A stretch of 64,000 nt of DNA from contig NC_134682.1 of NCBI RefSeq assembly GCF_024713945.1, forward strand, positions 186,001-250,000. The letters are read 5' to 3'. The position numbers and the translations under genes were made by a program. The notes under the pieces were generated by a model, which saw nothing but the letters and a program-made list of their open reading frames with translations, did not search any database and was not told the origin of the DNA. Below, one piece after another: positions 14,194 to 26,715 of this stretch; within the stretch, counting starts at the first letter, position 1, and every line of letters begins with the position of its first letter. The DNA comes from Dermatophagoides farinae. Taxonomy: Eukaryota; Arthropoda; Arachnida; Sarcoptiformes; Pyroglyphidae.

Positions 14194-17100
14194 ATGAACC
14201 AACATTGCCAAAATCATTCTCATCATCTTAGTATTAAATTATCATTGCCGTTTCTTGTAAAATTATGGTTTTTATTATCACCATTAACATTGGTGGCCAT
14301 TGATTCGGGTAAGTTTTATGAAAATTTAATTTTTTTGAAAAAACGAATTTTCACACAAAAAAATCGAATGCTAATGAACTTTAGATGAATGAAAATGGTA
14401 CTTGTTCAATTTTAGTAAAATGTCAGCCAAAATAACTTTACCAACAACAACAACAACATTAAAATTTTTGTCATTTTGCATACAACAGTTTTCTTTTTGC
14501 TAAAAATAGAGTGTAATAGCCAAATACCCTTGCAATGATGCATATGTTATATCAGCAAAAACATTGACAAAGACAGACAGTGCTTTCATGAATCATCAAT
14601 GGAAATACTATCGTTGTCTGCCAAGAAATATTGTGTGTGTGTGTATGGGTGACATCTCAATTTATATTTGATCTCTCTGATCATCAGAGCTATAATTAAC
14701 AAACATAAACGTCTATCTACATCTGGTTCTAATCCATTAATACTCTCGCTCTTTATGATTATTAATTATAATTGAGTGACAACAACAGCAATCAATCAAT
14801 TATATATGAGTGTGTGTGTCAAATAAATTTTCTCTTTTTGTTTTTTTCACTTTCACATATATTTTATTAATTCAATGAACAAATGAAATGAATTATCATC
14901 ATTAATAAATACAGCATCATTCTATGGGCAAAGCTATTTAAAGATACCGTTTCATCAATATAGTCGGTTCAACAGTAGTAGTAATGAAACACGTATTGAG
15001 CTAGAATTTCGTACACATCAATCGGATGCATTCATTTTTCTTGCTGCTGGATCATCCGATTATTGCCTTTTATATCTGGAACATGGACAACTAGCTGTAA
15101 GTATTGAGTGATATATAAATAGATGAGATTATCTTATTGTTTGCTTGATTCCAATTAGGTGAAAATTAATTTTGGCCTAGGCGAAACTTTTCTCATCTCC
15201 AAAGATGATTATTATGATTCAAAACCATTGAATGATCTAGAATGGCATCATGTACATCTGGAACGGATTGATCGAAAATTATTATTGAAAATTGATTCAA
15301 CACGAACATATTGGACACAGATTAATGGCTTTCATCATAGCAATGGATTGAAAATTCAATATGGAATCTATCTGGGAAGTCAACATGGCCTAAAAAGTCT
15401 ATATCTGGGTGATATTCGTCCATTGCGGGGTTGTATTGATCAAATTTATTTTAATGGACAAAATTTATTTGATTTAATCGATGATGATGGAAAACATCAA
15501 GTCATTAACCATGAAGTCAATTTCGATCAAAAATGTGATGAACAATTTGATCCTTCGAACATTATTATCAACGACGATGACGACAGTGATAATGAAACCA
15601 TAGTGACCATTTCTTATGTACATCATCATTATAGCTATCTTCTATTACCCGGTCTGTTCAATTATATTTCCGACAACAACAACATAAAAGCACATAATAG
15701 CCCACAAATAAATGGCCGAACAAATTTATCCGTCCAATTCGATTTAAAATCAACATCATCGAATGCTATGGTCATATTTGTAGCGGGTAAAAATCCATAT
15801 CGAAAAGAATTTTTTGCAATAGAAATCATTGGTAAACGTTTAAAAGTTTCTATCAATGATGGTAATGGTGAATTGAATCTGCATTCAAACATTATAATTG
15901 CCGATAGCCATTGGCATCATGTGGAAATATTATTGACATCGATGATTGACACGAACCAATTAACGACTATTGTGGATGGTCAACATGAATCAACGTCAAC
16001 AAAATTGACATGGCAATTATTTCGATCATCATCATCAAAACTTTCGAGTGAATTATATTTAGGTGGTCTAAGTGTTGAACGCCAATCATTGGCTATCAAT
16101 TATGGTCTAGAATCGACATTGATTACATCAAATGTTTCGTTAAAAGGATGTATACGAAACATTCGAATCAATTCTGTATTGATAAATATAATTCGTGATG
16201 CAATTGTAACTCGAAATATTCTCGTAGGTAACCATTGTCGATGGCAATTTTTATGTCATAATGATGATCCAGAAAAAAGGCCATGTATTGCCAAAGCTAA
16301 ATGTAACCATGAACAATTGAATCTAATCAAATGTTCATGTCAAAATCATCACCATCATCATAATAATTATCGACATTGGCCCGATAAAAACAACTCACCA
16401 TCATGTGTTCGAAAATATTTCAAGCATAAATCCATAATTATCGAATCAATAAATGATGTATTTAACTCAAGTGAGGCGGTAGCGAACGAATTTCTGCCTG
16501 ATGCAAGTTCTGTGTCTTGTGATGGAAATTCCGGTGAAATATTGGTCAACGAAGGTACAACCACGGAAATCAATTCAGCATTATCGGACATTTTGATCAA
16601 TGCAAATATACTGTCATCATCCGATAGAAACAACAACATATTCGATGTTGTTGTAGCTAAAAAACCCGATTATGGATCAATCAATCTAGATCAATTAACA
16701 ATCGATATAAATTCATTATCAAAACAACCGATACGTTATACACATATTATATCCGGTAAAACACGTGATTCAATGTCCATAGAATTGGTCAAAAGACAAT
16801 CATCATTCATTCATGTTCAATGTGATCGTTATCTAGTGAAAATTGTATTCAAAATCAATCCGCCATTGCAACAACAGCAACAGAATGATGTAGCGGCAGT
16901 CATCGAAAGTAATAAACAATCGATTCATCGAATTCAATTAAAAATTCTGGCCAACACGAATTTCCCATTAACGCCATCATTGTTCAAACTTTCGGATTTA
17001 CCAATCTCAGGAAAAGGAAAAAATTCCAAGAAAAAAGATGATCACCATCATCATCGATTTAAAATTATGAGTATCGATCCCGTGAATCATGGATATTTTG

Positions 17101-20100
17101 CTCGTATTAATCAAAAGAATTATTCTGTAAAAATTGAAAATTTCACTGAAAATGAATTAAGAAATGAAAGTATAGCTTTTGTACATGAAAAAAACTCAAT
17201 GGAAAAGAATGCTTCAATCCCCTTGGTTAAATGTGTAATCATTTATCGAGATAATAATAAAGAACGGTTCGAATTAACATTTAAACCATATGATTTAGCC
17301 GATAATCGCTCGATCATCAATACTGGGCTTTTAATGGCTCATCACAGCTATGCCTTGATAACCGCTTCAAATCTAAGCTTAATCGTTAGCGATAATCTTG
17401 AAAAACAAGATAAAAACCTTGGACAAATTATTCGTTTCGAAATGGAAACAGAACCAGTATTTGGTGTTGTACAAAAACTTCGTTTATCACCAAATAATTG
17501 GTTGAATGTTACACAATTCACACAACGACAATTGGATCGTGGCAAGATACGATATCTACACCTGAATGATTTTCCCGATTCCGATCGATTCTTCGTTAAG
17601 GTTATGTTTCAAAAGCAACTTATTGATCGTGTTGAAGTTATCATCAATTTTGTTCAAAATCTACAACTTCAATCCTATGGATCGAATATTTATAATTTTA
17701 GCCGTAATGAAAAAGAATTCATCATTACAAACGCAGAACTTGCCTATCAAACAAGACCGGTTTTAAGTGATACCGAATCGATCAGATATCGATTACGATC
17801 AGTGCCTTCATATGGTACCCTTTATTCATTAGCCAATGATGCATGGCAAAGAAAACTTGGTCTAGATTCACAATTTAGCCAAAAAGATGTGGATGAAAGA
17901 AGAATTTTTTATGTTCGTAATAATTCTTTTGTTAATATTGATTCACTACGAGATTTAGTCGATTCATTTAGCTATGACGTTATTGTTTCGAATGTAACGG
18001 ATATTTCAACATTTTAGTAAGTATTCGATATTGATCTATTCAACAATTTCATCGATAAAACTTTTTTCCTTTCACACAAAAAGCATTCATTTCGATAATT
18101 CATTGGAAAACTATGTTCTAATCAATCGAAAGCTTACGGTATTGGAAGGCGATCGATCAGTGATTGATGAGAATCATCTCTTTCTACGATCGACCATCGA
18201 ATCATCATCATCGAATCGAAATAACATTATATGGTTCGAAATAATCAAACAACCAAAATTTGGTAGAATTGAAATTGAAAACGGCGATGCTGATGATGAT
18301 GGTAGTGTCGAGATTAATCCATTGAGAATTTCGCAACGTCTTATACAGCAACGAAAAGTCTACTATGTTCATGATGATTCGGAGAATAATATCGATTTTT
18401 TTGATTTCTTTATTGAAAATTTTACCGATAATGGTCGAATCGATGCAAAATTTTCGATTGAAATCTTAATGAAAAATGATAATCCACCACAACGTAAATG
18501 TCATCGTCGTTTGAATATAATACGCAATACTGAACGTTTACTAACCAACCGTGATATATGCTATGTTGATTCGGATCTAAATACATGGCCATCGAATATT
18601 TTGTTTACGAAAATCTATTCAACTATTGGATCATTTCATTTTCTAAACAATTCAATGGCACAGGCATTTACACAACAAGATCTAAATGATGGTCTCTTAA
18701 AATTTCGTCACAGTGGAAATTTAGATTCGGGCAAGGCGATCTTCTCCATAACTGATGGCCATTTCAATTTGCTTTCCGAATCATTGGAAATACGTGCATC
18801 TGATCCATATATCGAAATACGAAACAATACCGGTTCAGTGGTTAAATATGGTGAAACTTGTCTTATAACATCACAAAATCTTTCTGTAGAAACAAATCTA
18901 CCAGATAAAAATGAAATTTTTATTAAATTACTCAATGAACCACATTATGGGCAAATATTGATTAATGAGAAATCTACAAATCATTTTACACTTCAGGCAA
19001 GTTTTTTTATTAATTTTCATGCACTAAGTATAATTGAATGATTTATTTTCAGGAATTAGAAGATGGCTTAGTTGAATATGAAAGTACTATTTTCGAAGAT
19101 GAAACAGCACCCTTTAGCCGTAATGATTCATTTGAATTTCGAGGTTAGTGAGCCTTCAAGGCGGTCGTCACATTTCATTTTCTTTTATTTTTTTTACACA
19201 CAATTTTAGTTTTCAATAATGATCGTCATTATAAAGATTTGGTGACAAAATCTCAACAGTTCATCATTCGAATTTTTCCACAAAATTATTTTCATTTAGA
19301 TGTAATCAATATTAAAAATATAACGATGCTTGAAGATAGTCAGGTTTTAATTGATTCAAAAACTTTGATGGTAAAACATTCAGAATTACAGCTCGATCGT
19401 ATCGTCTATACAATTGTACAACCACCAAAATCAGGTGTGATAAAAAAATCAATCAAGTCGGATGAATCAATCATCCGTGAGGAAGTGGCAAACACATTTT
19501 CACAACAAGATATTTTTGATGGTCGAATTTTTTATCAAAATATTCAATCAAAATGGAACAATGGAAATTATTCCGATAACAATGGGAGAATGTTGGAAGA
19601 TCGATTTCACGATTCATTCAGTCTAGAAGTTGGTGACGATATATTCCGATTGACTGATCTTACCATTGATGTTGAATTGATACCGAAATTCATTACATTA
19701 CAAACGGAGAATCTAACAGTTTCAGAAGGCAGTTCTGCCGTACTCACTCGTACAACAATAAACTTGACGCACCCTTATTATATGAGATATGTGGATGAAT
19801 TTATCGTGATTGAAGAGCCAAAATATGGAACAATATCATCCATCGGTATGGATAATGTTCGAGTATCGATCAAATCATTCACCGGTGAACAATTGGATGA
19901 TTGCCGTATATATTATCAGCATGATAGTTCAGAATATGAACGTGATTGGTTCACTATTGTTGCACGTGCTAATTCGATTGAGAAAGAAAGTCTACCGGCT
20001 ACGATTCATATCTTGGTAACATCGATCAATGATGAAGCACCAATGTTGGTGATAATGAAAGAGATTAATGGCCAAATTAATCAAAAAATTCAAATAACGA

Positions 20101-23100
20101 ATGGATCATTATTGGCAATTGATGCCGATTCTAAAGCCAATGAAATTGTCTATCTAATTTCGATGCCAATCAATGGCTATCTTATTCACAGTGAATCCAA
20201 CACGACAATCGATAAATTTACACAAGCTGATCTGGATTTAGGTAGAATTTTTTTCGTTCATGTTGGCTCATCAAACGGAAGTTTTCGATTTCATCTGACC
20301 GATGGTAAAAATTATGGGTCATCAAATGTGTTTCGAATTTTTGTTCGAGCCAGACAGATTATGATTGATACGAATCAAAAAATGCTCATAACACCTGGAT
20401 CACAGCAATCAATAACAAATCGTCATCTGCTGGTTAGCTCCAGTAATCCTGAAGATGATGAAAATCACGAAAGAGAATTTCTTTATCGAATAATCAAAGC
20501 ACCAACATATGGTCGAATCATTCTTGAAGGTTTCCGACTGGAAGAGGAAATCAATAATTTTACACAGCAACAGATTAATGAAAATCTTGTTCTTTATGAT
20601 CAAAATGTTCAAACAAATGAACCAATTGTTCTGGATCGAATCATATTTAATATTGAATCAGTGGATATGCCACCATTAAAAAGTGTACATTTTATTATTG
20701 AAATTGCAATGGAAAATATCCGTGATATAATGAAAACCCGCATGGATTCATTGGTTCCAATCGAATCGTTGACAGTTGTGGAAGGTAAATTTCGACCAAT
20801 AAGCTTTAAAGAATTAGATTTGAAAGAATTTCTCGGTCGTCTGAAGTATGATGAGACAAAAGTTTTATTGAAAATCATTCGGCAACCATTACATGGTATA
20901 ATATTGCGTAATGGATTAATATTGGATAATTTCGCTCTGTTTCCAATAACGGCCATCCGTAATCAATCAATTGTCTATATGCATGATGATAGTAATACAT
21001 ATACAGATAGTGTTGTGTTTGCCATCTTTACCAATGATAATTTTCTCATGTCATTCATGAATCTAACATTACCGATTAGAATTATTCCGGGTAAGTTTTG
21101 TCATATTAATTCTATTATTAGTTTACTTTACATTAATGAATTTTTTTTTTTGTTTGTTTCTTTAGTGAACGATGAATACCCGATTGTTGTGAATCGAAGT
21201 CCACGAATGACCGTTAATATTGGATCGAAAACGGTGATAACACGTTCAATACTCCAGACACGTGATAATGATGGCAATGATACGAATATTATTTACATGT
21301 TGGCCAAAGGCCATAATGTTTCCCATGTAAAAGATGGATTTTTTACACGTAGAAACTTTATTCAAGAAATACCGATTCATACGTTTAGTCAACAGGATAT
21401 TAATGATAAACAAATTGAATTCGTTCATCGTGGTAGTGAACCAATTCGCCTTATTTATTGGTTTCGTGTAAAAGATGAAATTGGAATCGAATGTCCGATG
21501 GAAGAACCACCGATGGAAATTAATTATCAATATTTTCAATCATCACAGGCCATTATGAATGAAGAACATTGTACACCATATTATCCATTATCCATAATGG
21601 TCATTCAATTCGTAATTGAATTGATCAATAAAACCGATATTCATCTATATCAAAGTTCGAGACGTGCCCCTATTACTCTGGTTAATTTGGCTGTAAAAAC
21701 CGATAATACGGAATTGGATCTAAAACAAATTGTTTATCAAGTGAAAAAAGGACCGTTTTATGGACATTTATTGGTGGAAGATAAACGTAGTCTACATTTT
21801 ACACAACAACAAATCAATGACGATAAAGTTTTCTACATACAGGAAAATATGTTTAGTGAAGATTCATTTATGTTTGATATCTTTCAACGAAATAATGAAA
21901 AAGTTCTTAATAATGTTAACGCAAGGATTATTGTCGTACCATTGGTTAAAGCTCGGAAACCGTTTGTAACAGCATTTCCAGGACAAAAATCATTGATCAG
22001 TATCGATCATATTGATGCAAGGTAAGTGATATGAATTAGTAGGTCACTTTAGTCTAATCTGAATTTGCTTTTTGTATTAATTTAGTGAATTGGCCAGCGA
22101 AACAAAATCAATGCCAATATTCAAAATTATTGAACAACCTAGATATGGATCAGTGAGTTTGTTAAGTTTTGGTCTACAATCATCATCATCAAAAACAAAC
22201 GATTCACGTATCCACAACGGCCATTATCAAGATATTGTCACTGAATTTAATCAAGATGACATCCTTCAGAATCGAATTGTATATCAAGCATTTGCTAATG
22301 TCGAAATTATTTATCCCTCGAACGATATACTTACCGATCGAATCGTATATGAACTTCATGGATCGAATGTTCAAACAGCTCGTGGTGTTCTTGTCATCAA
22401 CATATTCAATAATCAATCATCAACAACTAATGATGAACTAATGAATCAGATTTTAATGAAAAATAATTATCTAAGTTATCTAGGAATGACAATGCTTAAA
22501 GAACAATTTTTTTTACTATTTTTTGTCATCATTTTCATTTTATTTCTAATACCTGCTCTGTTAATTATTGGCCGTTTGTGTTTTGTACAATCGAAATCTA
22601 AATCCAAGACACAAACAAAATGTATGAATGATAATAATTTTACCATGGCGCCGACATTAACGACAACAACGACAGTTCCAACAACACAAACAAATCAATC
22701 TAATAGCACGATAACACATTCAACATCATCTGCATCATTTTGTTCACGACCAAACATTGATCATCATTCATCCGTCAGTCATTATTCATCGAGTACAGCA
22801 ATAACAGCCCCTAATCTGCATGGGTCCAAAAAATCATCACCCTTTAATCTTGAGAATACAATCGATTTACAGCTATTACAGAAGTCTAATGATAAAAAAT
22901 ATAAACATGATGAAATGTCGCCATTACCACCACCATCATTGTATTTTATAAATGATCATCATCATTATGATTATAGTCCACGAAATCGTTGTTACAATCA
23001 AAACAACAACAAAATCCATACAGATCAAATCGACGAAATGAATAATGAAGATGTTGTATTAGATAGTGGTGAATCACAAAGTGATGATACAGTAGATATT

Positions 23101-23292
23101 GCCAATATCGATGATCATCATCATCATCATTTCTCACATTTAGCACGTTCATATTCACCACCATTTCCATTCAGAAGCAATAAAGATGACAATGATCAAA
23201 ATGATGATCGTGATGATGGTACGACAACAGCAACAACAATGGCTAATCGATTTGCATTCAATAATTGTAATAAAAATCAATATTGGATATAA
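14194..23292 (+). CDS. CSPG4: Chondroitin sulfate proteoglycan 4 (NG2/kon-tiki) homologue
   Basis: Large type I membrane proteoglycan linking matrix, growth factors and integrins to the cytoskeleton; the fly orthologue kon-tiki/perdido guides muscle attachment. Eight exons: 14194-14308, 14915-15096, 15159-18016, 18084-18996, 19053-19143, 19210-21090, 21166-22021, 22086-23292; phases close to 2700 aa. Order: signal peptide (1-38), LamG 1 starting ASFYGQSYLKIPFHQY, LamG 2 at about 200-360, then CSPG repeats with the recurrent FTQQDI..GRI.Y.H motifs to about 2400. A transmembrane helix follows at about 2440-2465, then a Ser/Thr/His-rich tail ending NQYWI. Vertebrate NG2 ends QYWV, which binds PDZ proteins, so the PDZ ligand is kept. 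The ATG at 14194 is the only in-frame one before the hydrophobic leader. AATAAA lies at 23448-23453. Exon 4 uses a GC donor. Confidence 0.95.
18997..19052 (+). other. GC-AG intron in the CSPG4-like gene
   Basis: The exon ends CTTCAG and the intron begins GCAAGT, the classic extended consensus for a GC donor; it ends TTTTCAG. Only this junction keeps the frame and the conserved repeat motif (HFTLQ|ELEDGLVEY). The 56-nt length matches neighbouring introns. Confidence 0.85.
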
Positions 23293-23330
23293 TCATTAAT
23301 AATCAAATACAAATATTCATTGTTTTGTGA

Positions 23331-23355
23331 TAATAATAATAATAATAATAATAAT
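23331..23355. repeat. (TAA)n microsatellite in a 3' UTR
   Basis: A perfect TAA run about 40 bp after the CSPG4-like stop codon, upstream of its AATAAA. Confidence 0.85.
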
Positions 23356-23489
23356 TTGTTGTTTCTTTTTTTCGATTCTAAATTCATTATTTTAATTCGC
23401 TCATGTTAAATTAAACCATAATTATCAATTCTCATTTTTTTTGAAGAAATAAAAAATATTTATCACAATCATCTAGATAGCAGCTGGTT

Positions 23490-24118
23490 TTAAGACAATT
23501 TCAATTTTTGATAACTATCCTTGAATAATTGTTCCATTTCATTTTGAAGCAATTCTTGTATGCTTTTACCATCATGTCGATATATCCATTTACCATCGAT
23601 ATAATCATAACGTTTTGGGCCACTGTTTATTGTTGAAAATCGAAAAGTTTTGAAAAAAAATTATTATTCTATGCACATTTGAGAGTCGGATAGTTTGTTT
23701 ACCTGATCGGTGATGATAGCCAAATTTGTCGATTTGGTGTCTGTGTATTCATTACATAGACTCCATTCGTGCCTAACGATATGGTAAGGACACCATTCTA
23801 AATATTTGAATCATCAAAAAAAAATCAGCAAAATTTCGAAAACAAAATTCCATTTCTTACATTAAATGTAATATCACAGTTTTTATCATCAATTTGATCC
23901 AAAAAATGTTCAAAACGATCATTGAGATCATCCAATGTTTTATTTGCCAATTTTTCATAGGTTTTTTCATCAAATTCTTGTGACGACGACGATAACCATC
24001 GATGAAAACTTGAATAATTTGCTGTTATTCTAGAATTGCTATTAGTCAAAGGATGGATGTATATGCCTAATATGAATGATTGAACCGATGAAAATTTTGA
24101 TCTGATAATCGAAATCAT
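23490..24118 (-). CDS. FXN: Frataxin, mitochondrial
   Basis: Mitochondrial iron-binding protein that stimulates the NFS1-ISCU complex in Fe-S cluster assembly. Three exons on the minus strand: 24118-23861, 23797-23703, 23622-23490; phases close to 161 aa. The first ~45 residues are rich in Ser, Arg and hydrophobics with few acids, as expected for a matrix presequence. The mature fold starts [20 protein letters not shown] with the acidic first helix. The beta-sheet core follows: NGVLTISLG, then [20 protein letters not shown], holding the family's conserved Gln-x-Trp surface. The C-terminal helix reads [16 protein letters not shown]. The chosen start is the only ATG near the 5' end. Its stop is 198 bp from that of the convergent CSPG4-like gene, and its start is 285 bp from the divergent SNU13 start. 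Confidence 0.96.
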
Positions 24119-24403
24119 ATTATTTACCAAAACGTGTGAAAAAAAACCGGATAAAAAAATAAAAATAAATCTGAATCAAAAATTGAAAAAATTGTCAGTC
24201 GCAACTTCGGTGTTGATAAATATATACATCACAGTACGTCATTTATTTTCGGTACCAGAAAAAAAAGAAAAATGCAGCATTTTGTGAGCACATTGACATG
24301 TGCTTTTTTTGGCTTTCTTTTCCAGTTTTCGCTTTCGATTTTTTTGAAAAAGTTTTCCGGGTCAGAAGTTTTTATCAATCGTCATTAATCTAACCAAGAA
24401 AAA
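24119..24403. promoter_or_regulatory. Shared divergent promoter, frataxin / SNU13
   Basis: Only 285 bp separate the two start codons, so both core promoters and leaders must lie here. A TATATA stretch occurs near 24220 and a CRE-like TACGTCA at 24235-24241. Transcription starts cannot be placed from sequence alone. Confidence 0.55.
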
Positions 24404-24971
24404 ATGGTAAGTTTTACATAAATTCATTTGCGGTAGATTTTCAGACCAGTTCAGTTTGATATTAATAATCACTTTCGATTTTTTTTCTATCTCTTTTCCA
24501 AAAAGACTGAAGATAGTAACGAAGAAATCAATCCAAAAGCCTATCCATTAGCCGATTCAGCATTAACGGCTAAAATATTCAATCTTCTTCAACAGGCTAA
24601 TAATTATAAACAATTGAAAAAAGGAGCCAATGAAGGTAAGAAATTCAATGTGATTTATAAATTTTCAATTGCAATTCAATCATTAACCTGCAAAAAACAT
24701 TTTCCTAGTGACAAAAACATTGAATCGAAATCTGGCCGAATTAGTTGTCATGTCAGCGGATACGACACCGATTGAAATCCTGTTGCATTTACCTTTACTT
24801 TGTGAAGATAAAAATGTACCATACGTATTTGTACGATCAAAAAATGCACTGGGACGTGCATGTGGTGTATCACGAAAAATCATTGCCTGTTCAATTATAT
24901 CGAATGAAGGTTCAATGTTGAAATCTCAGATTGAAAGTCTAAGAAATGAAATTGAAAAACTTTTGGTTTAA
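24404..24971 (+). CDS. SNU13: NHP2-like protein 1 / 15.5K (SNU13)
   Basis: L7Ae-family RNA-binding protein that recognises the kink-turn of U4 snRNA and of box C/D snoRNAs, nucleating U4/U6.U5 tri-snRNP and snoRNP assembly. Exons: 24404-24406 (the ATG alone), 24506-24635, 24709-24971; 131 aa against about 128 in vertebrates. After the start the protein reads [20 protein letters not shown]. It then has [20 protein letters not shown] (the RNA-contacting NE in the GANE motif) and [20 protein letters not shown], and ends IEKLLV. Every block is near-invariant in the family. Exon 1 ends ATG|GTAAGT, so the start codon is separated from the rest by a 99-nt intron. AATAAA lies at 25062-25067. Confidence 0.97.
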
Positions 24972-25067
24972 TAATTGGAATTTTTTTCTATTAACAAAAA
25001 TTGATCATTTCACCAATCATCCATTTTATCATTATAATTCCCTACAAACATACAGAAAACGAATAAA

Positions 25068-26193
25068 TAAATTTCATTTGAATTGACAAAAACATACCTT
25101 TCATTGATGTTGAATCCGGTTGTCAGATTTTTTTTTTAAAAATTAGGAAATGATATGCATCAATCTTGGTTTTTTTCATTCATAAAAAAAATTAACAAAA
25201 AATTGAATTTATAAAAACAAATGTCCAAAATTAAATTTACAACGATCTATGTCTGTCTAGTCTGGTTTTGCTGGTCTTGTCTGTCTGTATTTGTGTGTAT
25301 GTGTGTGTAATTAATAAGCAACAACAAACCAGAACGAACACAAAACGGGCAAGCATCACATATCTCATCATTCATCAATTCGATTTATAATTAGAAAATC
25401 GTTGATCCACATATCATCAGTTGAGCTTACGGTCACAAACAAGTCAATTCAATTCTTATATTATATAATCGGCTATTATCGATGATGTTATCGATATCAT
25501 AGTAGTATAGTTGTAGTCATTCTAATTTCAGAGCCATCAAAAAGTGAAAAATGAAAAATATTTTTTTTCTGCTAAAATAATCTGTCAGAAACCAGATTTT
25601 TGTCGGTATAAACGAAAATGAATTTAGTGAAGCAAAAGAAAGAAAGAAAAAACAAGATCACTGACCAGAGATCTGTATAAACGCTACCGTCACCATCTTC
25701 ATATAATCGACAGCTTTAAATCCTATATGAATGAATTATTTGATTTTGTCAAACTTTAGAGTAATGAGTGGTTGTGTTGTGTGTTTATTTTAGTTTATTA
25801 TGTTATTTAGTATATTCATTTATTAATAAAAACACAGTGAATCACAAATTGAAAACTTTTATATTTTGGTGTATCATCTCTCATCCAAAAAAAAAAAAAA
25901 ATAATAATAATAATAAATGTCCAATTATAAATAACACACACACACAAATCCTGATATAAAATTGATGTTAATTAAATATTCACTTTGAAAGGATCTGATT
26001 ATCATCAATTGATGATCATTACTTTTTGTGCACTAAAGTAAATAATAAATGAATGAATATTAAACTTTCAATTTCGTTCAACATCAACATAATCTCATTC
26101 ATCATTATCAAATTCACGTATAACGTGTTGAATTTTGGTGTGTGCGTGTGTGTGTCAAATCAGCTGTGTGAATTTTGACGAAAGAAACAAAAA
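25068..26193. other. Intergenic region
   Basis: About 1.1 kb of AT-rich sequence with (TGTC)/(TG) and (AAT) runs. I see no gene in it. Confidence 0.5.
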
Positions 26194-26550
26194 ATGAAGA
26201 AACAATCCGATTTTATTAATTATAAATTGCGGATAAATCGTAACGCATCGGAAAGGCAACAAAAATATTATGAAGAACAAATGAAAAAACGTCGTCTAGT
26301 TGGACAACCAACCACTATTGAACCATGGTATTCATTAAATCGTAATCGTAACATTTTTATTTTGAGCGTTATGTTGACTAGTTTAATTTTTATGAAACCA
26401 ATAACCGATGCTATCATGGGTTTAAAGCTAGCATATCGTTTACAGCAAGAAGAAAAGAAATTCTGTAAACAATTGGACGAAGAAGAAGCTGCAGAAGAAT
26501 TACAAAGACAACAACAACGACAACAAAAATTACAATCATCGAAAAATTGA
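26194..26550 (+). CDS. Unknown small single-pass membrane protein
   Basis: Single-exon frame of 118 aa that I do not recognise. Residues 1-50 are strongly basic (KKQSDFINYKLRINR, EEQMKKRRLVGQP). One hydrophobic segment at about 54-76 (IFILSVMLTSLIFMKPITDA) could span a membrane. The remainder is a charged, Gln/Glu-rich probable coiled coil ending QQQKLQSSKN-like. The basic N-terminus and short helix would suit a mitochondrial or ER small integral membrane protein, but that is inference. It is supported as a gene by mixed composition, an A-rich context before the ATG and an AATAAA at 26571-26576, 20 bp after the stop. It lies convergent to the Rheb gene. Confidence 0.7.
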   Translation: MKKQSDFINYKLRINRNASERQQKYYEEQMKKRRLVGQPTTIEPWYSLNRNRNIFILSVMLTSLIFMKPITDAIMGLKLAYRLQQEEKKFCKQLDEEEAAEELQRQQQRQQKLQSSKN

Positions 26551-26715
26551 TTGAATTGATTTTGGGTGTAAATAAATTCTTAGAAAATGTAATTTTTTTT
26601 TTAATCAGAAAATAAAATGATTAAAACAGAATTTTTTTAAAAATCACGAATATGGTTATGATATCTAGGTAATATCAAGGAGTTTGTTGTTTGTTTGTTC
26701 TGTGTGTTTGGAGTT

